Source: Haloparvum alkalitolerans (GTDB lineage Archaea; Halobacteriota; Halobacteria; Halobacteriales; Haloferacaceae). From it: a DNA stretch of 64,000 nt. Shown here piece after piece: positions 61,706 through 64,000 of this stretch (position 1 is its first letter; each line of letters starts with the position of its first letter). The stretch covers positions 62,001 to 126,000 of the forward strand of contig NZ_JBNLIA010000001.1 in the NCBI RefSeq assembly GCF_050122995.1, in the 5' to 3' direction. Below the pieces are notes generated by a model, which had not been told where the DNA came from, made no database searches, and saw only the letters and a list, made by a program, of their open reading frames with translations. Position numbers and translations under genes: made by a program.

Positions 61706-62122
61706 TCAGGCGTCCAACAACTCCACGAGGTTCCCCTCCGGGTCGCGGAGGAAGCAGATCCTGGTCCCCGACTCCGTCGTCCGCGGCTCGCTCAGCGTCT
61801 CCACGTCGTCGCTCAGCCCCTCGTACACCGCGTCCACGTCAGGAACGGAGAGCCCGAGGTGCGTCGCGCCCGGTCGGTTCAGCGCCGGGGTTTCGACCGC
61901 GTGGCCGGCGGGGTCGTAGGCGACCAACTCGAGTCGGACGCCCCCGGCGTCGAGGTGCGCGAACGCCGCGCTCGCGCCCGGGACGTCGACGGCGTCCGCG
62001 AACGCCTCGCCGCCGACCGAAAACTCCGCGGCGACGTCGAGGCCGAGTTCGTCGCGGTAGAACGCGACCGCGCGGTCGAGGTCCGAGACGGTGACGCCGA
62101 CGTGGTGCCCGTTTGCGTCCAT
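61706..62122 (-). CDS. VOC family (glyoxalase/bleomycin-resistance-like) protein
   Basis: A 138-residue vicinal-oxygen-chelate fold protein. The first beta-alpha-beta-beta-beta unit (HHVGVTVSDLDRAVAFYRDE) and the second (THLGLSVPDVDAVYEGLSDD, ending FLRDPEGNLVELLD) contain the His and Glu typical of metal-binding VOC enzymes (HHVG and ELVAYD/VELLD). Substrate not identifiable. The start was set at MDANGHHVGV; upstream sequence adds a basic stretch and is not conserved-looking. Confidence 0.83.
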   Translation of the reverse strand: MDANGHHVGVTVSDLDRAVAFYRDELGLDVAAEFSVGGEAFADAVDVPGASAAFAHLDAGGVRLELVAYDPAGHAVETPALNRPGATHLGLSVPDVDAVYEGLSDDVETLSEPRTTESGTRICFLRDPEGNLVELLDA

Positions 62123-62265
62123 GTCGGACCGCGGGCGGCGCTGAGGAAAGGCGCGTCGGTCCGGGACGGGTGGATCCCCGAGAAGCGCACCGTTCGCGGG
62201 TGGCGCCCCACGCACACGACCGATCTTCAGGAAAGGCATTTATCACGACCGGGAGATCGTGACCC

Positions 62266-62310
62266 ATGAGCCGCGTTGGGACGGGTCGAGAAGGGGTGTC
62301 ACCCCGATGA
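62266..62310 (+). CDS. Possible leaderless 14-aa micro-ORF overlapping the aldo/keto reductase start
   Basis: A 14-codon ORF (MSRVGTGREGVSPR) begins about 25 bp after CATTTATCAC, exactly where a leaderless transcript should start, and its TGA overlaps the next ATG as ATGA. A leaderless ribosome could thus translate it and re-initiate on the reductase. It is the best supported of several such short ORFs in the window, but still positional evidence only. Confidence 0.3.
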   Translation: MSRVGTGREGVSPR

Positions 62311-63125
62311 CGGCCAGCGAGGGCGGTAACGGGGTTCCCGCGCTCGGCATCGGCACCTACGACCTCTCGGCGGCGGAGTGTCGCGCCGCGGTGCGACACG
62401 CCCTGGAGGTCGGCTACCGCCACGTCGACACCGCGGAGATGTACGGGAACGAGGCCGCGGTCGGCGACGCCATCGCGGCCGCGGACGTGGCGCGCGAGGA
62501 CGTCTTCGTCGCGACGAAGGTCCACTCGCGAAACCTCTCGTACGGGGACGTGATCGAGTCCGCCCGCCGGAGCCGGGAGCGGCTCGGCGTCGAGACGATC
62601 GACCTGCTGTACGTCCACTGGCCGATCAACAGCTACGACCCCGAGGAGACGCTGCCCGCCTTCGACGACCTCGTCGACCGGGGACTGATCGACCGCGTCG
62701 GCCTCTCGAACTTCACGCCGGCGCTCCTCCGGGAGGCGGTCGAGGTACTGGACACCCCGCTTTTCGCCCATCAGGTCGAGTGCCACCCGCTGCGTCCACA
62801 GCGCGACCTCCGGCGGCTCGCGCGGGAGGAGGGGCACACGCTGGTCGCCTACTCGCCGCTCGCGAAGGGCGCAGTGACGGAGGTTCCGGCGGTCGCCGAC
62901 ACCGCGGCGGAACACGGTGTCACGCCGGCGCAGGCGGCGCTCGCGTGGCTGCTCTCGAAGGAGTCGACCGCCGCGATTCCTCGGTCGACTTCCCCGACAC
63001 ATCGGCGCGAGAACTACGCGACCCGAGGGGTGTCGCTCGACGCCGACGCGATCGCGCGGATCGACGACGTCGACCGACGCGAGCGCGTCGTCGACTTTCC
63101 GGACGCCCCGTGGAACCGGGAGTGA
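62307..63125 (+). CDS. Aldo/keto reductase
   Basis: A 272-residue NADPH-dependent carbonyl reductase of the AKR family. The catalytic tetrad is present: Asp and Tyr in HVDTAEMYGNEAAVGDAI, Lys in FVATKVHSRNLSYGDVI and His in IDLLYVHWPINSY. The cofactor region is LVAYSPLAKGAVTEV with STAAIPRSTSPTHRREN. The GTG at 62259 would lengthen the N-terminus but lies upstream of the expected start site, so the ATG overlapping the 14-codon ORF was chosen. Substrate unknown. Confidence 0.9.
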   Translation: MTASEGGNGVPALGIGTYDLSAAECRAAVRHALEVGYRHVDTAEMYGNEAAVGDAIAAADVAREDVFVATKVHSRNLSYGDVIESARRSRERLGVETIDLLYVHWPINSYDPEETLPAFDDLVDRGLIDRVGLSNFTPALLREAVEVLDTPLFAHQVECHPLRPQRDLRRLAREEGHTLVAYSPLAKGAVTEVPAVADTAAEHGVTPAQAALAWLLSKESTAAIPRSTSPTHRRENYATRGVSLDADAIARIDDVDRRERVVDFPDAPWNRE

Positions 63126-63171
63126 TCCGTCCGAGCGCCGCCGAGGCGGGGCCGCGAGACCCCCGGCCGGG

Positions 63172-63771
63172 CTACGCCTCGATCCGAAGCGTGAACCCCC
63201 ACTCGAACGCGGCCGCGCCCTCCCCGCCGGCGACCGATTCCTCGTCGTCACCGACGGACCCCTGCGTCCGCACCTCGTGGTCGCCCGTCGGCAGACACGC
63301 GTCCTCGGGGAGGTCGGGATGGCCGTACACGTACGACTCGCCGCGGACCGTCTCGCCGGGGTCGAGCGCCACGGTCCCGTAGTACTCGGGGACCGCGACC
63401 GCCTCGGTGAGTCGCCAACAGCCCGGTTCGACGGGGCCGGTCCACGCCTCGTCGCCCGCGGGATGCAGGTAGAGCGTCCGCTCCGCGCTGGCGACGTGGT
63501 GGAACTGGACCGCCCGCTCCTCGCCCATCACGACCGGTTCGTCCGACCGGTTGGTGACCGTGACGCGGAGTCGAGCGGGCTGTTCCTCGGTTGGTCGCGA
63601 GGCGACCGTCTCGACGGCGTACTCGACCGGCGCGTCGGGCTGCTCCGCCCGCGCGGCGACCGACACGGTCACGTCGGACGACCCGTTACCGGCTCCGGGC
63701 GGCCGGACACAGCCGCCCAGGAGGAGGGGCACGGAGGATCCACAGCAGCCGAGGAAGCGACGGCGATTCAT
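63172..63771 (-). CDS. Tat lipoprotein of unknown function
   Basis: A 199-residue secreted lipoprotein: MNRRRFLGCCGSSVPLLLGG with twin arginine and lipobox LLGGC, then an Asp/Gly/Ser linker and a beta-sandwich-like domain (VRVTVTNRSDEPVVMGEERA-type strand and VALDPGETVRGESYVYGH), reminiscent of haloarchaeal surface proteins with an immunoglobulin-like fold. Two Cys may pair (CWRLTEA ... ACLPTG). The ATG follows TATTTATCG by about 27 bp. No family recognised. Confidence 0.72.
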   Translation of the reverse strand: MNRRRFLGCCGSSVPLLLGGCVRPPGAGNGSSDVTVSVAARAEQPDAPVEYAVETVASRPTEEQPARLRVTVTNRSDEPVVMGEERAVQFHHVASAERTLYLHPAGDEAWTGPVEPGCWRLTEAVAVPEYYGTVALDPGETVRGESYVYGHPDLPEDACLPTGDHEVRTQGSVGDDEESVAGGEGAAAFEWGFTLRIEA

Positions 63772-63819
63772 GCTGATCAGTGAGTACGGCTAGCGATAAA
63801 TACTGTCGGCCGGGTCGCA

Positions 63820-63904
63820 TGCGCGGGACCGGATTCGAACCGGCGGACCTCTACAGGACAGCGTCCTAAGCGCTGCGCCGTTGGCCTGGCTTGGCTACCC
63901 GCGC
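63820..63904 (-). tRNA. tRNA-Leu (anticodon TAG)
   Basis: An 85-nt class-II tRNA on the minus strand: acceptor GCGCGGG/CCCGCGC with discriminator A, D arm TAGCCAAGCCAGGCCAACGG, anticodon stem CAGCG/CGCTG with loop CTTAGGA (anticodon TAG), long variable arm, and T arm CGCCGGTTCGAATCCGGT. CCA is not encoded. The remaining 96 bases of the window hold nothing recognised. Confidence 0.95.
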
Positions 63905-64000
63905 GCGTCCCGGGGTACACGAAAGCCGCCAAAGAACCTGTCGAACCGCCGGCGGGGCGGGGGGTCGACGCGGAACGGAGCGCCGGCCGCGCGGCGCTTT

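Overview
The window is a piece of a haloarchaeal chromosome. Very high G+C, strongly acidic proteins, Tat-type lipoprotein signals, TATA boxes about 25-28 bp ahead of leaderless start codons, archaeal-type IV pilus genes, a split Mrp antiporter operon and CxxCxGxG proteins all point to Halobacteria. Gene order and codon style suggest the Haloferacales (Halorubrum-like), but that last step is inference.

Layout. 1-4.8 kb: branched-chain amino-acid genes on the minus strand, leuA then ilvB-ilvN-ilvC (ilvC cut by the window edge). A 36-codon leaderless leader ORF ends inside a perfect hairpin ahead of ilvB, and leuA carries an apparent 5' frameshift. 5.1-9.8 kb: a dipeptide/oligopeptide-type ABC importer whose first permease gene is divergent from the other three. 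9.9-14.5 kb: an iron/siderophore-type ABC importer with two tandem binding lipoproteins, preceded by two DtxR/IdeR-like palindromes. 14.7-15.5 kb: an SRPBCC protein and tRNA-Ala(GGC). 15.5-22.8 kb: an accessory stretch with a coupled pair of small membrane proteins, a zinc-ribbon membrane protein, a HicBA toxin-antitoxin pair and a large fused (type IIG-like) restriction-methylation enzyme with an AT-rich recognition region. 22.8-26 kb: a hybrid histidine kinase and a DUF192 lipoprotein.

26-36.3 kb: a type IV pilus-like machine (PilB ATPase, PilC membrane platform, five pilin-like proteins in one run, and one divergent pilin-like protein). 36.5-42.3 kb: a DUF1405-type membrane protein, then what looks like a membrane-anchored, split Hsp70 system: a tail-anchored protein with six CxxCxGxG motifs, diverging from an operon of a small membrane protein, an unknown protein and a J-domain membrane protein, followed by a lidless Hsp70. 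42.4-45.1 kb: tRNA-Arg(CCT), tatA, a flavoprotein and coaBC. 45.2-54.1 kb: a nine-gene Mrp-type cation/proton antiporter operon.

54.1-64 kb: a CDP-alcohol phosphatidyltransferase, an MFS transporter, a halocyanin-like lipoprotein with a SafE-like membrane protein and a FixI/CcoI-type copper ATPase (probably copper supply to a terminal oxidase), then single genes (methyltransferase, GNAT acetyltransferase, VOC protein, aldo/keto reductase, lipoprotein) and tRNA-Leu(TAG). The points most worth following up are the ilvB leader/hairpin, the split membrane Hsp70 cluster, the mosaic restriction enzyme and the leuA frameshift.
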